Program-made: the position numbers and the translations under genes
The notes under the pieces: model-generated
What the model saw: the letters and a program-made list of their open reading frames with translations, nothing else
Told to the model about the DNA's origin: nothing
Database searches by the model: none
DNA from: Gemmatimonadota bacterium
GTDB taxonomy: Bacteria > Gemmatimonadota > Gemmatimonadetes > Longimicrobiales > Gaopeijiaceae
DNA length: 64,000 nt
Direction: 5' to 3'
NCBI GenBank assembly: GCA_028873845.1
Contig: JAPPNO010000035.1
Span: 32,902 to 96,901, forward strand
Part shown: piece by piece, positions 47,310-57,083 of the stretch
Layout of the letters: each line of letters opens with the position of its first letter
Numbering within the stretch: the first letter of the stretch is position 1

Positions 47310-50270
47310 CTACCTCCTTCTCAAAGCCGAGCGGTCCGGCAATCCGAGACTGATCGCCGCATCCAGCCCCTCTCCCGGACTCGGAAGCGAAAAGGAACCG
47401 CGCAGGATTCTGCGAATGCGTCCGCTGTTCCTGTCGGTGAAGATCCCGATGGGGCGGTTCGTGGTGCGGTCCAGCGTGTCCCACCCGTCAGGGCCGGTCA
47501 ATGTGATGCGCGAGAGCGAGTCGGCCCACGCCGGATTGACGGGAAGGCTGAACACGAAATGCCCCTGGCCCGATTCGGCTTCGACCGACGGGGCAAAACG
47601 CAGCGAGAAGAGACGCGCGCCGTCCGGCCCCAGGCCCTCGATCCTGTAGGGCCCGTCGGTGTGCGGCAGCGACACCGGTGCATCCAGCACCACCGCGGGT
47701 TGAAGAGCGGTCCCCACCGCATCTGCCCGCCCCCAGAGAATGAGCGTTGTCGTCCGCTCCGCCCGGGCCAACGGGGTCCCCCTCCCAAGCGCACTCGCCC
47801 TCACCCGGTACTCCAGCGCTTTCACGAAACTGAAATCGCTGACCCAGCTCGGGTAGCAGTAGGACATGATGTCCGACTGGGCAGGACGTACGAGTGCCCC
47901 TTCCTCCAAATCGTATCCCCAATACCCGATGCGCCCGCCTCCATGCGGGTAGTCCGGATCGGAGCCGCCAACCCCACAGGGCGCGTGACCCAGGTCGATG
48001 TTGTGGCCGAGTTCATGAGTAATCACCTGGCTGTGGATCTCGGCAACGCCTGCCCACCCGGGCTGGTAGGCAGCCCCGCCCTGCACCGGTGGCATCAGGC
48101 CCATGTAGTGTCCCGACCCGCCATCGGTCGTCCGAAGGAGTTCGATCTCTTCGAGCAAAGAGAAAATGTTCTGGAAGATCACCTCATACGATGTCACATG
48201 AGGCTCCCGTACGCTCAGAACCACGCTGTCGACCGGCAGCAGGAGCCGGGTTTCCTTCAGAAGTGCACTTTCGGCGGTGATACCCTCCATGGCACGGATC
48301 ACGGACGAATCCGGATTCGTCGCCGAGATCATTGGAATCAATGTCAACTCGAACTGCGGCATCTCCCGCACGTCCAGCACCGCCCGGCCCGTCTCCGGGA
48401 ACCTGAGCCGGCTGCCCTCGTCCAACGGCAACTCGCCCCGGGGATCCACCTTCACAACCAACTCCAGGCCCGGCTGCAGGATCCCACCGGGGATCAACGC
48501 CTGGTGTACTCCCTCCACCCGACCCTCATCCACTTCGGTGCCTATTCCCCGGGCGCCATCGGTGGCCATGTCGGCCGTGTACACTTCCACTCCATCCCGG
48601 AAAAAGGTCGCACGGGCTTCGGAATCGAAGAAGTTCCACTCGTCGGCGACCGCGAAAACCCGCAGCAGGGCGTCGCGCCCGGCCACCAGCGGCACACTTG
48701 CCCGGGGATCCTGGATTGCCTGATTCAGATACACGACCGGGACGGACACCGTGATCGCTTCGGGATTCACGCACTGATCGCCCCGCACTTCCCCAATGTC
48801 GTCAAGCCAGCCCTGAAACCCCCGGTCAAGGGGCGCGCACAGCCCTGAGCCCTGGAAGCTGAGGGATTCCAGATCCAGGTGGGTCATGTTCGGCGGGAAT
48901 CTGCCCGCCAGACCAGGATTCCCACTTACGTCCAGCTCAGCAAGTTCGCGCAGGTAGGTCAACTCCACCGGAAGTTCGCCCACCACCTCGTTGGCCGCCA
49001 GGTAGAGCCCGGTGACCCGCCCATGGCCGTCCGCATCCACCCCCTCCCAGGTGCTCGCCGACTGATCCGAAAGCCAGCCGTCGCGACGCGACCAACCGTC
49101 GCCGCCCATGGCGTGGTAGAGGGCAGTCAGAACCAGCTTATCGTGTTCCTCTGGCGGACACTCCTCCGATAGCGCCCATGGAATCCCTTCCATCCACTCC
49201 GCGAAACCGGCGGAACGCGGCGCACAGAGGTCGGTGTTCGGGAAGATCAGCTCATTGAGTTCAAGCCTCGTAAGACCGTCCGGAAGGAGTCCCGCAAGGT
49301 CGTTTGCCGCCACATTGAGCTTGCGCAGAGATTCCGTGAACTCGCCCGGCAGGCCTCCGACAAGCGAATTGGACCCCACGGCGAGCACTTCCAGCAGGGG
49401 GAGAGCAGTCAGCTCCGCGGGTATGGGTCCCGACAAGAGATTGTCTCCCACCTCAAGAATCCGGAGCCTGGGCAGTTTGACCGCCCCGGACAGGAGTTCG
49501 CCCGACAGCGCGTTCCCGCTGAGATCAAGATGCTCGAGCAGCTCCAGCTTACCCAGCCAGTCAACGCTACCGCTCAGTTGATTCCGATACAGGATAAGAG
49601 ACTCGAGGGATGCAAGGTCGCTCAGAGTCTCTGGAATCCCACCGGTCAGATCGTTCGACGCCATGTTGAGATAGTTCAGGCTCCCCAGCTCACCCAGCTC
49701 GGACGGGATGGTTCCCGATAGTCCATTGCGTGCCAAGTACAACGAGGTCACCGAGCCTCGCACTGTGGTTCGGACTCCAGCCCAGCTGTGAAGAGGCTGG
49801 CCGCTCAACCAGTTCGTGTTGTCGTCCCAGTTGTAGCCGTCTGTCGCGTGAAAGAGCGCGGCCAGCACTCTCTCTTCCGGGTCATCGCTGACGAAGATCG
49901 ACGCTTGCCCCGAGGCCTCGCCGGCCTGGGCCGTGATTGTCGCGTTTCCCATACCCGCCCCTGTCACAACACCGCTGGCATCCACCGTCGCCACGCTGGT
50001 GTCGGCGCTGGACCAGCTGAATTGTGCATTCGAAATCTCGCTTCCCTCGGCGTCGAATGCCCTTGCGTCCAACTGCACCGTGCCCCCGGAGCTCGTCAGC
50101 ACAGCCGACGACGGCGCGACGGTCACTGTGGCCGGTATCGGCCCCGTCGGCCGGTCAGTTTCGGCAGGGTTTTCGCATGCGCCCCCTGTGAACAGGGACA
50201 GCACCGGCAACCACCTGAGGCATGAAGCCCCCCGCACGGCCCCGTCGGGCAACCTCGTCACTTTCGTCAT
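47310..50270 (-). CDS. Secreted protein: Big2-like domain + plant-type leucine-rich repeats + metzincin-type zinc metallopeptidase domain
   Basis: Big2-like VTVAPSSAVLTSSGGTVQLDARAFDAEGSEISNAQFSWSSADTSVATVDASGVVTGAGMGNATITAQ; LRRs GTIPSELGELGSLNYLNMASNDLTGGIPETLSDLASLESLILYRNQLSG...; zinc motif HELGHNIDLGH. ATG at 50270. Confidence 0.85.
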   Translation of the reverse strand: MTKVTRLPDGAVRGASCLRWLPVLSLFTGGACENPAETDRPTGPIPATVTVAPSSAVLTSSGGTVQLDARAFDAEGSEISNAQFSWSSADTSVATVDASGVVTGAGMGNATITAQAGEASGQASIFVSDDPEERVLAALFHATDGYNWDDNTNWLSGQPLHSWAGVRTTVRGSVTSLYLARNGLSGTIPSELGELGSLNYLNMASNDLTGGIPETLSDLASLESLILYRNQLSGSVDWLGKLELLEHLDLSGNALSGELLSGAVKLPRLRILEVGDNLLSGPIPAELTALPLLEVLAVGSNSLVGGLPGEFTESLRKLNVAANDLAGLLPDGLTRLELNELIFPNTDLCAPRSAGFAEWMEGIPWALSEECPPEEHDKLVLTALYHAMGGDGWSRRDGWLSDQSASTWEGVDADGHGRVTGLYLAANEVVGELPVELTYLRELAELDVSGNPGLAGRFPPNMTHLDLESLSFQGSGLCAPLDRGFQGWLDDIGEVRGDQCVNPEAITVSVPVVYLNQAIQDPRASVPLVAGRDALLRVFAVADEWNFFDSEARATFFRDGVEVYTADMATDGARGIGTEVDEGRVEGVHQALIPGGILQPGLELVVKVDPRGELPLDEGSRLRFPETGRAVLDVREMPQFELTLIPMISATNPDSSVIRAMEGITAESALLKETRLLLPVDSVVLSVREPHVTSYEVIFQNIFSLLEEIELLRTTDGGSGHYMGLMPPVQGGAAYQPGWAGVAEIHSQVITHELGHNIDLGHAPCGVGGSDPDYPHGGGRIGYWGYDLEEGALVRPAQSDIMSYCYPSWVSDFSFVKALEYRVRASALGRGTPLARAERTTTLILWGRADAVGTALQPAVVLDAPVSLPHTDGPYRIEGLGPDGARLFSLRFAPSVEAESGQGHFVFSLPVNPAWADSLSRITLTGPDGWDTLDRTTNRPIGIFTDRNSGRIRRILRGSFSLPSPGEGLDAAISLGLPDRSALRRR

Positions 50271-50483
50271 CGTCCGTCGCGCTCCTTGCAAAACCACATC
50301 TCCGTCTCCAACCGTGTTGCCCGTTTCCCAGGGCGCACATGCTCGGCCAGTGACCCGCATTGCTGAATTTCCGGGAGTTCTTCCGGTATCCGCAATACCC
50401 GGTATGCATTGCCGACCCGGCCGTCCCATGCCAAGGCATGACAGAACCGGTCGTTGACAAGCGCCGTCAACTGCCTTGCCTGC

Positions 50484-51989
50484 CTACTCTTGCGATCGAC
50501 CCACCATCCACACTGCATGCAGCAGCGCCCGTGCCTTGTTCATCGTCTCATTGAACTCGGCCTCCGGATCCGAGTCCGCCACCACCCCCGCCCCCGCCTG
50601 AACATGCGCGCGGCCATCTCTCACGATCATCGTGCGGATGGCAATGGCCGTATCCATCTGCGCCCCACCCCACCCGAGGTGACCCACCGCCCCCGCGTAC
50701 GGTCCACGCGCCGTGGGCTCCAGCTCGTCGATGATCTCCATCGCGCGCACCTTCGGCGCTCCCGACACCGTCCCCGCGGGGAAGCACGCAGCGAGCACAT
50801 CCAGCGCGGTGAGCCCTTTTCGTACACGCCCCTCCACCTGGCTGCAAAGATGCATGACATGTGAGTACCGCTCCACGGCCATCAGTTCCGGAACGGTCAC
50901 GCTGCCGTACTCCGAGACCCGCCCTACGTCGTTGCGCCCCAGGTCCACCAGCATCCGGTGCTCGGCCAGCTCCTTCTCGTCCCGGACAAGCTCCTCGGCC
51001 AGATCCCGGTCTTCGGCGGGGGTGTCCCCCCTCCTGCGCGTCCCCGCGATGGGCCGCACCGTGACCACCCCGTCCTCCATCCGCACCAGGACCTCCGGCG
51101 ACGAACCCACGATGCCCAGGCCGTCGAGTTCGAGGAAATACAGGTACGGCGACGGGTTGATGGTGCGCAGCGCCCGGTAGAGATCGAAGGGATCCTGCTC
51201 AAAACGGGTCGTCAGGCGCTGGCTGAGGACCACCTGGAAGGCGTCGCCCGCGGCGATATAGTCCTGTATCCGCCTCACCCCGGCGACGAAGTCGTCCCGA
51301 TCGAAGTTGCTGTCGCACGCGATATCCGCCGCGTTGGTCCCCGGCTCAAGCGGCAGGGGGGCGGGGACCGACCCCGACCGGAGCTCTTCCACCACCTCCG
51401 CCAGGCGGCCCACGGCCTCCCGGTAGAGAAGCTTCAGCGCGCCCCGATCGGTCGCGTTGCCGATCTTCAAGGTGGTGATCGCCCTGGCCCGGCCGTGCAG
51501 GTTGTCCACCGCGATCACCACATCGGAGAACATGACCATCGCCGTGGGCAGACCATGGTCGTCGGGCGGGCCGGATCCCAGCCGCTCCATGCGCCGGACG
51601 AGGTCGTAGCCGAAGTAGCCGACGGCGCCGCCCCAGAAGCGGGGGAGCCGCGGATCGGGGCGGGGGCGGGCTTCGGTCAGACGCGCGTGCAGGTCGGCCA
51701 GGGGCTCGTCGGTGGGGTGCGGACGCCACCCGTGCTCGGGGCACCAGACGGAAACGTCGCTACCTTCCAGCATCCATGCTTCGCGCGGCCGGCTTCCCAG
51801 GAAGCTGTAGCGAGCCCATTGTTCACCCCCCACCACGGATTCGAGGAGGAAGCCGAATGTGCCGCCCCGCAGTTTGTGATACGCGGTGACGGCCGTGTCG
51901 GAATCGAAGAGGAACTCGCACCACACGGGAATGCGGCTGCCGGGTGCGGCACCCTCCAGGAAGGATTCGAAGGTGGGTTCGACGTTCAA
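50484..51989 (-). CDS. trpE: Anthranilate synthase component I
   Basis: YSFLGSRPREAWML...GGAVGYFGYDLVRRME...GDAFQVVLSQRLTTRFEQDPFDLYRALRTINPSPYLYFLELDGLGIVGSSPEVLVRMEDGVVTVRPIAGTRRRG...DLGRNDVGRV...FPAGTVSGAPKVRAMEIIDELE. Confidence 0.96.
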   Translation of the reverse strand: MNVEPTFESFLEGAAPGSRIPVWCEFLFDSDTAVTAYHKLRGGTFGFLLESVVGGEQWARYSFLGSRPREAWMLEGSDVSVWCPEHGWRPHPTDEPLADLHARLTEARPRPDPRLPRFWGGAVGYFGYDLVRRMERLGSGPPDDHGLPTAMVMFSDVVIAVDNLHGRARAITTLKIGNATDRGALKLLYREAVGRLAEVVEELRSGSVPAPLPLEPGTNAADIACDSNFDRDDFVAGVRRIQDYIAAGDAFQVVLSQRLTTRFEQDPFDLYRALRTINPSPYLYFLELDGLGIVGSSPEVLVRMEDGVVTVRPIAGTRRRGDTPAEDRDLAEELVRDEKELAEHRMLVDLGRNDVGRVSEYGSVTVPELMAVERYSHVMHLCSQVEGRVRKGLTALDVLAACFPAGTVSGAPKVRAMEIIDELEPTARGPYAGAVGHLGWGGAQMDTAIAIRTMIVRDGRAHVQAGAGVVADSDPEAEFNETMNKARALLHAVWMVGRSQE

Positions 51990-52074
51990 TTGACAGGAAT
52001 GGGGGAGGTCCGGTTGGGAGAGACCGGATACCTTTCAAGGATCCTCGAAGAAAGTCAACGAAGGAGAGGTGCCG

Positions 52075-54453
52075 ATGCGGCCCCACACACAGACTCCCCG
52101 GAGCACTCCGGACGGTTCGCCTCCCTACGGGTGGGCGGCGGCCGCGGCCGCCGCGGTGGGCCTGCTCTACGCAGTCACACTCGCGCCGACCACGGCGTTC
52201 TGGGACACCAGCGAGTACATCGCCACCGCGCACATCATGGGAATCCCCCATCCCCCCGGGAATCCCCTCTTCATCATCCTCGCCCGCACCTGGGACATCC
52301 TGCTGGGGATCTTCGGTCTCTCGACCGCCGTCAAGATCAACCTCTTCTCCGCTCTCATGGGCGCGCTGTCCCACGGCCTCTGGTTCCTGGTGGTCCACCA
52401 CATCCTCAAGCACTTCTCGGACGACCGGCGCTTTCGCCTCATCGGCGCCTTCGCCGCGGTGCTGGTCAGCGCGACCGCGTTCACGGTCTGGAACCAGTCG
52501 AATGTGAACGAGAAGGTCTACACGGTGTCGCTCCTCACCATCGCCCTGCTGTCGTGGCTCGCCTTTCGCTGGCAGGAGCGGATCGGCAAGGCGGGCGACG
52601 ACAACCTCCTTGTCCTCATGGCCTTCGTCCTGGCTCTCTCGGTGGGGAACCACCTCATGGCCTTCCTGGCGGCGCCGGCGCTCCTGCTCTTCGTCCTGCT
52701 GGTGCGGCCCCGCTGCCTTCTCAACCCGCGCCTGTACCTGTTCGGGGCACCCGCCATCGTGCTGGGCCTTTCCGTCCACCTCTTCCTGCCCATCCGCTCG
52801 GACCTCGGGCCCATCATCAACGAGGCCCAGCCCACCTGCGAGAGCATCGGCGCGGCGGTGGCGAGCGTCGTCACCTACGGCAATGCCGGTTGCGAGGATC
52901 TGTCGGACGCGCTGGCGCGGAAGCAGTACGACAAGCCCCCGCTGACCACCCGGCAGGCACCCCTCGTCTCCCAGGCCGGAAACTGGCTCCAGTACTTCGA
53001 CTGGCAGTGGGCCCGTGCGCTGTCGCCCACCGACGTGCTCTTCGGCCGGGCACGCATCCCCCTCACGGCGCTGTTCATCGGGCTGGGCATCTTCGGTCTC
53101 CTGGAGCACTATCGCCGGGATCGGGTCAGCTGGGTCTACATGATCTCGCTTTTCGGAGTCCTGTCGGCCGGCCTGGTCTACTACCTGAACTTTAAGTACG
53201 GCTACTCGATGCCGCTTCCCGAGGAAAACGAGCTCCGACAGCTCATGGAGGAAAAGAACGCGCGCACCACCATGGATCTGCGCGAGGTTCGCGAACGCGA
53301 CTATTTCTTCGTCGTGGGCTTTTCGGTCTGGGGGCTCATGGCGGGGATCGGGATCGCGACCCTCTGGGACCGCGTCACCCGCATGTCGGGCCGCTCGCTG
53401 GCCGCGACCTCACCGGTGCTCGGCCTGGCGCTCATCCCCCTCGTTCTGAACTTCGGCTGGGCCGGCCGCGCCGGGGATCACACCGCGCGCGACTGGGCCT
53501 ACAACCTCCTCATGAGCGTCGAGCCGTACGGGGTCCTCTTCACCAACGGCGACAACGACACCTTCCCGCTGTGGTACGTGCAGGAGGTCGAGGGAATCCG
53601 CCGCGACGTGACGGTGGCGGTGACCTCGTACCTGAATACGCCCTGGTACGTGAAGCAGCTCCGCGACCTCACCCGCCCCTGCCAGCCCGGCCAGGATCCG
53701 GACGCGGACCCAACCCTCATCCTGTGCCAGCGCCCCTACACGGCAGAGAACACCGACGCCATGTACACCCACGACCCCGCCGAGGCCGAGGCCGCCGGCA
53801 AGTTGCCGATCCTGCTGGCCGAACCGGTGCGGGTCCCCTCCCGGGGCATGTTCCGCGACGACCTGTCCGACGCAACCGTCGAGCAGGTGGCCGGCCTCTA
53901 CCCACTGTTGCAGGAGAGCCAGTCCTACAACCTGGGTCCGCTGACCGCAACGTTGGCGGGTGGCCAGAACCTCTTCCCCTGGCACCAGTTCACACTCGCC
54001 GCGATCGCGAATTCGCTGGGCGACCGCCCCGTGTATTTCGCATCGGCCGTCACTCCCGCGGCGACCTTCGACATCATGCGGCACATCGTGCGGCAGGGTC
54101 TCGCCTTCCGGCTCTGGCCGGACAACCCCGAGGAAATCGGCCCTGCCGTCCTGCCCAACCAGGACAGCACCGAGAATCGTCTGGTGCTGGGAGCCTGGGT
54201 GGACATCGCGCGCACCAGGCTCCTGGCCGACAGCGTGTTCGAGCATCACTCCGGGATTCCCGGGGAATGGGACTACTGGCCGGACCGGTCCACGCGGGGG
54301 ATTCCGAACTACTACTCCTGGATGTACCAGGCCCTCGGTCTGGACAGGGGACTCCGGGCGGATCCGGAGGCGTGGGCCCGGCTCGAAGCCCTCAGGAGGG
54401 CCTGGGTGGACCTCGCCAATTCGCTGGAACCCGCCAGCCGCCCCGAGCAATGA
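52075..54453 (+). CDS. DUF2723 family multi-TM protein (O-mannosyltransferase-like)
   Basis: LLYAVTLAPTTAFWDTSEYIATAHIMGIPHPPGNPLFIILARTWDILL... DUF2723 hallmark; ATG at 52075 preceded by aaggag. Confidence 0.9.
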   Translation: MRPHTQTPRSTPDGSPPYGWAAAAAAAVGLLYAVTLAPTTAFWDTSEYIATAHIMGIPHPPGNPLFIILARTWDILLGIFGLSTAVKINLFSALMGALSHGLWFLVVHHILKHFSDDRRFRLIGAFAAVLVSATAFTVWNQSNVNEKVYTVSLLTIALLSWLAFRWQERIGKAGDDNLLVLMAFVLALSVGNHLMAFLAAPALLLFVLLVRPRCLLNPRLYLFGAPAIVLGLSVHLFLPIRSDLGPIINEAQPTCESIGAAVASVVTYGNAGCEDLSDALARKQYDKPPLTTRQAPLVSQAGNWLQYFDWQWARALSPTDVLFGRARIPLTALFIGLGIFGLLEHYRRDRVSWVYMISLFGVLSAGLVYYLNFKYGYSMPLPEENELRQLMEEKNARTTMDLREVRERDYFFVVGFSVWGLMAGIGIATLWDRVTRMSGRSLAATSPVLGLALIPLVLNFGWAGRAGDHTARDWAYNLLMSVEPYGVLFTNGDNDTFPLWYVQEVEGIRRDVTVAVTSYLNTPWYVKQLRDLTRPCQPGQDPDADPTLILCQRPYTAENTDAMYTHDPAEAEAAGKLPILLAEPVRVPSRGMFRDDLSDATVEQVAGLYPLLQESQSYNLGPLTATLAGGQNLFPWHQFTLAAIANSLGDRPVYFASAVTPAATFDIMRHIVRQGLAFRLWPDNPEEIGPAVLPNQDSTENRLVLGAWVDIARTRLLADSVFEHHSGIPGEWDYWPDRSTRGIPNYYSWMYQALGLDRGLRADPEAWARLEALRRAWVDLANSLEPASRPEQ

Positions 54454-54490
54454 GAGCGGCTGAGGCACCGGGCTGACCACGCACGCTGAT

Positions 54491-55972
54491 CTACCCCCCG
54501 AGCCAGACGGACCCGAGCCCCGACCTCTGCCGGCGAATGCGGCCCTCCCGCCGCGTTCCGTCCAGCCTGTAGATCAAGTCGAAGTACTCCGGCACCGAGG
54601 TCGCGACCTCCGGGGGGGCGTGCACCAGCACGACGGGGATGCGCCGCGCCAGACCGGCAAGAGCCGCCACTGCGCGGGGCCGATCCTCGCGGTTCAGCCG
54701 GGCGAGGTTGTCGGGCAGGATCATCGAGTCCGGCCTGACGCCCGCACCCGCCGCCAACTCGACCAGGGCGATCCGCGCCGCCACCTCGAGCACCGCAACG
54801 TCCTCGCCACCCCGCCCCCCACCCCTCGACCAAACGGCGAACAGTTCCGGAAACGCTCCCACCAGCCGCCCCCCGGTGAGTGCCACCACCTTGCCGTGAA
54901 TCCTGGCCCGCACGCGCCGGCCCGTCTCGGCCAACAACCTCGTCCTCCTCTCATCCCCGGCCGCACCGGTTCTCTTGCGGTTCCCATCCGCCTTGTCGTC
55001 GCTCCCACCCCCGCGCAACCGGGCCGACAGCTCCAACAGGTCATCGAGCCGCTGCCTGGCAGCCTCCACCTCCGACCCCTGCACCTTCCGGCGGGCCAGT
55101 TCCTCGGCCAGGCTCTCCGTCTCCGCGCCCAGCACCATGGCCCGGTTTTCGCTGGCCTGCAGGTCATCGGGCTTGCCCTCGAGCTGGTCCCGGCGACGGC
55201 GCCACCAGCGTCCGTCCTGCACCACGGACTCCCATTCCTCCCTGAGTGATTCCCGCACCGGCCCGGCGCGGTCTCCGAGCTCCCTGCCACACCTGCCGCA
55301 CCGACCGCCGTCCCCCGCCTCGTCCGTGCTCTTCAGCTGCCCGCGCAGTTCGCGTTCCCGGTCGCGATACAGCAGCAGGCGGGTCTCGGCGTCCTGGCGC
55401 TCGCGCACCCACGCCATCGTGCCGGCCTCCGCGTCGCCGCGGGCTATCGCAGCCTTCTCACGTGCCTCACGAAGTCGCGCCTCAAGTCCCCCGACCTCTT
55501 CCCGCAGCCGCGTCAGGCGTTCCACCCGGCTGCGCGCGTCCCGCGCAAGTCGCGCCACCACCGCATCCGCCGGGCCACCTGCCGATCCCTCTCCCCCACC
55601 GCCACCCCCGCGCATCTCAGCCGCCCCAACCGGGCCCACCAGCAACGCCGCCGCCGCTGCCAGCCAGGCCGTCGCGGGCCCGTCGCCGAACCAGAGCGCT
55701 CCGTACTCCTCGCGCCGAAGTCCGTGCCTCTCCAACACGGCCTCGAGGTGCGCTTCGAAGCCTGAAGTCCCGACACCGATCGGCCCCTCCGGCCCCTCCA
55801 CCACCGGTCCGGGACCGCGGTGACCGCCCCGGCTGCCGAACGCCGTTCGCAGGCCGGCCAGGAACTCATCCCACAACGGATCACGCCCGCCCACAAACCC
55901 CACCAGACCCCGGGCACCGCGCAGGTCCAGCACCGGACCGCGCGACCCCGCCTGCAGCGACGTAATCCTCAT
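54491..55972 (-). CDS. Rad50/SbcC-like zinc-hook coiled-coil protein with degenerate ATPase motifs
   Basis: Head GARGLVGFVGGRDPLWDEFLAGLRTAFG (no GxxxxGK[ST]), coiled coil with CGRCG hook, C-terminal SRGGGRGGEDVAVLEVAARIALVELAAGAGVRPDSMILPDNLARLNRED (Walker B DE replaced by PD). ATGA overlap with upstream SbcD-like gene. Confidence 0.75.
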   Translation of the reverse strand: MRITSLQAGSRGPVLDLRGARGLVGFVGGRDPLWDEFLAGLRTAFGSRGGHRGPGPVVEGPEGPIGVGTSGFEAHLEAVLERHGLRREEYGALWFGDGPATAWLAAAAALLVGPVGAAEMRGGGGGGEGSAGGPADAVVARLARDARSRVERLTRLREEVGGLEARLREAREKAAIARGDAEAGTMAWVRERQDAETRLLLYRDRERELRGQLKSTDEAGDGGRCGRCGRELGDRAGPVRESLREEWESVVQDGRWWRRRRDQLEGKPDDLQASENRAMVLGAETESLAEELARRKVQGSEVEAARQRLDDLLELSARLRGGGSDDKADGNRKRTGAAGDERRTRLLAETGRRVRARIHGKVVALTGGRLVGAFPELFAVWSRGGGRGGEDVAVLEVAARIALVELAAGAGVRPDSMILPDNLARLNREDRPRAVAALAGLARRIPVVLVHAPPEVATSVPEYFDLIYRLDGTRREGRIRRQRSGLGSVWLGG

Positions 55973-57012
55973 CGGCCCACCGCGCGCACGCCCACCCGCG
56001 CCCTCCCCCCGGCACGCGAAGACCTCTCACCCGCCGCCGCCACCTCGCGCCACGCCCCCGCCCCGCCCACCCCATGCGACGCGCCCTGCCCCGGAAGCGC
56101 GTCCACCCTCAGCTCCGCGACCCGGCGGCGCACCCCGGCGAGCACTTCCCGGTCGAGCGCGGCCAGGTCCTCGTCGGACAGCCCGCGCACCGGAACCCGC
56201 AGAAGCTTCCCGTCGATCCCCCCCGGCACGCCCGCCAGCGCCTCGCCCAGCCGGCGCGCCACGGTCGCCGTGCCTCCTCCCGTCGCCTCGATCGGAGCCA
56301 GGCTCACGGCGGCGCGCGCTTCGACCGGCCAGAAGGTCACCTCGCCCGACTCGAGCTGAGCGGTGACGAACCCCTTGTCGATCGCCGATTCCTCCCACGG
56401 ATCGGTACCGACCCTCTCCAGGGAACCGCAGTAGCAGGCCCGCTCGGCCACCGGCGTGTAGACGTGCCTGGAGCCCAGGGCGACGTAGTCCCAGCCGCGG
56501 CGCGCGACGGCCGGCGCATGCGAGCGTCCCGATGCCAGCGCCGCGTGCGCCACCAGGACGTTCCATTTCGCCGCCGGGTCGGGGGAGACGCTCAGCGAAC
56601 GGGAGACCATGACCGCCGGGTGGGGAAGCAGGGTGACGGACAGCTGTCCGCCGTACAGGCCGAGGCGGCGCACGGTCGTCGTGGCCACCTCGACGCCGGG
56701 CAACGCGCCGATGACCATGATCGGCCCGCGCGCGCCCGCCTCCAGGGGAATGTCACGGAGCCCGGCGGCCACGGCGACCACCACCTCCGGAAGGCTGTCG
56801 CGCAGCTTCCTGACCGCCCTGGAAAAGGTGGCGATCGGCGGCGCGGTCACCTCGGGATGGTCGAACACGTCGCCGGCGACGACCACCAGGTCCGGGCCGA
56901 GTTCCGCGATCCGTGCCAGCGCGCTCTCGAAGGCCCGGAGCACATCCCCCGCCCGCCCCGGCCCCGCCCCGGCGTATCCCAGGTGCAGATCCGACAGGTG
57001 GGCCACCTTCAC
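55969..57012 (-). CDS. Mre11/SbcD-like metallophosphoesterase with degenerate active-site motifs (GTG start at 57012 or 57075)
   Basis: VKVAHLSDLHLGYAG (DxH kept), VVVAGDVFDHPEV (GDxxD kept), VVVAVAAGLRDIPLE (GNHD -> GLRD), WDYVALGSRHVYTPV (GHxH -> GSRH), YCGSLERVG. Confidence 0.78.
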   Translation of the reverse strand: MKVAHLSDLHLGYAGAGPGRAGDVLRAFESALARIAELGPDLVVVAGDVFDHPEVTAPPIATFSRAVRKLRDSLPEVVVAVAAGLRDIPLEAGARGPIMVIGALPGVEVATTTVRRLGLYGGQLSVTLLPHPAVMVSRSLSVSPDPAAKWNVLVAHAALASGRSHAPAVARRGWDYVALGSRHVYTPVAERACYCGSLERVGTDPWEESAIDKGFVTAQLESGEVTFWPVEARAAVSLAPIEATGGGTATVARRLGEALAGVPGGIDGKLLRVPVRGLSDEDLAALDREVLAGVRRRVAELRVDALPGQGASHGVGGAGAWREVAAAGERSSRAGGRARVGVRAVGR

Positions 57013-57083
57013 CTCCCGCAGCGCCGTACCGGTCCGGCGCCCCGCCGCCCCCGTTGCTCGTGCGCGCCCGTCCACGGATTGAC

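Noticed and set aside
54491-57012. Ordinary SbcCD exonuclease
   Set aside because: Catalytic motifs in both proteins are replaced (GLRD, GSRH, no GK[ST], PD for DE), so a standard functional annotation is not supported.
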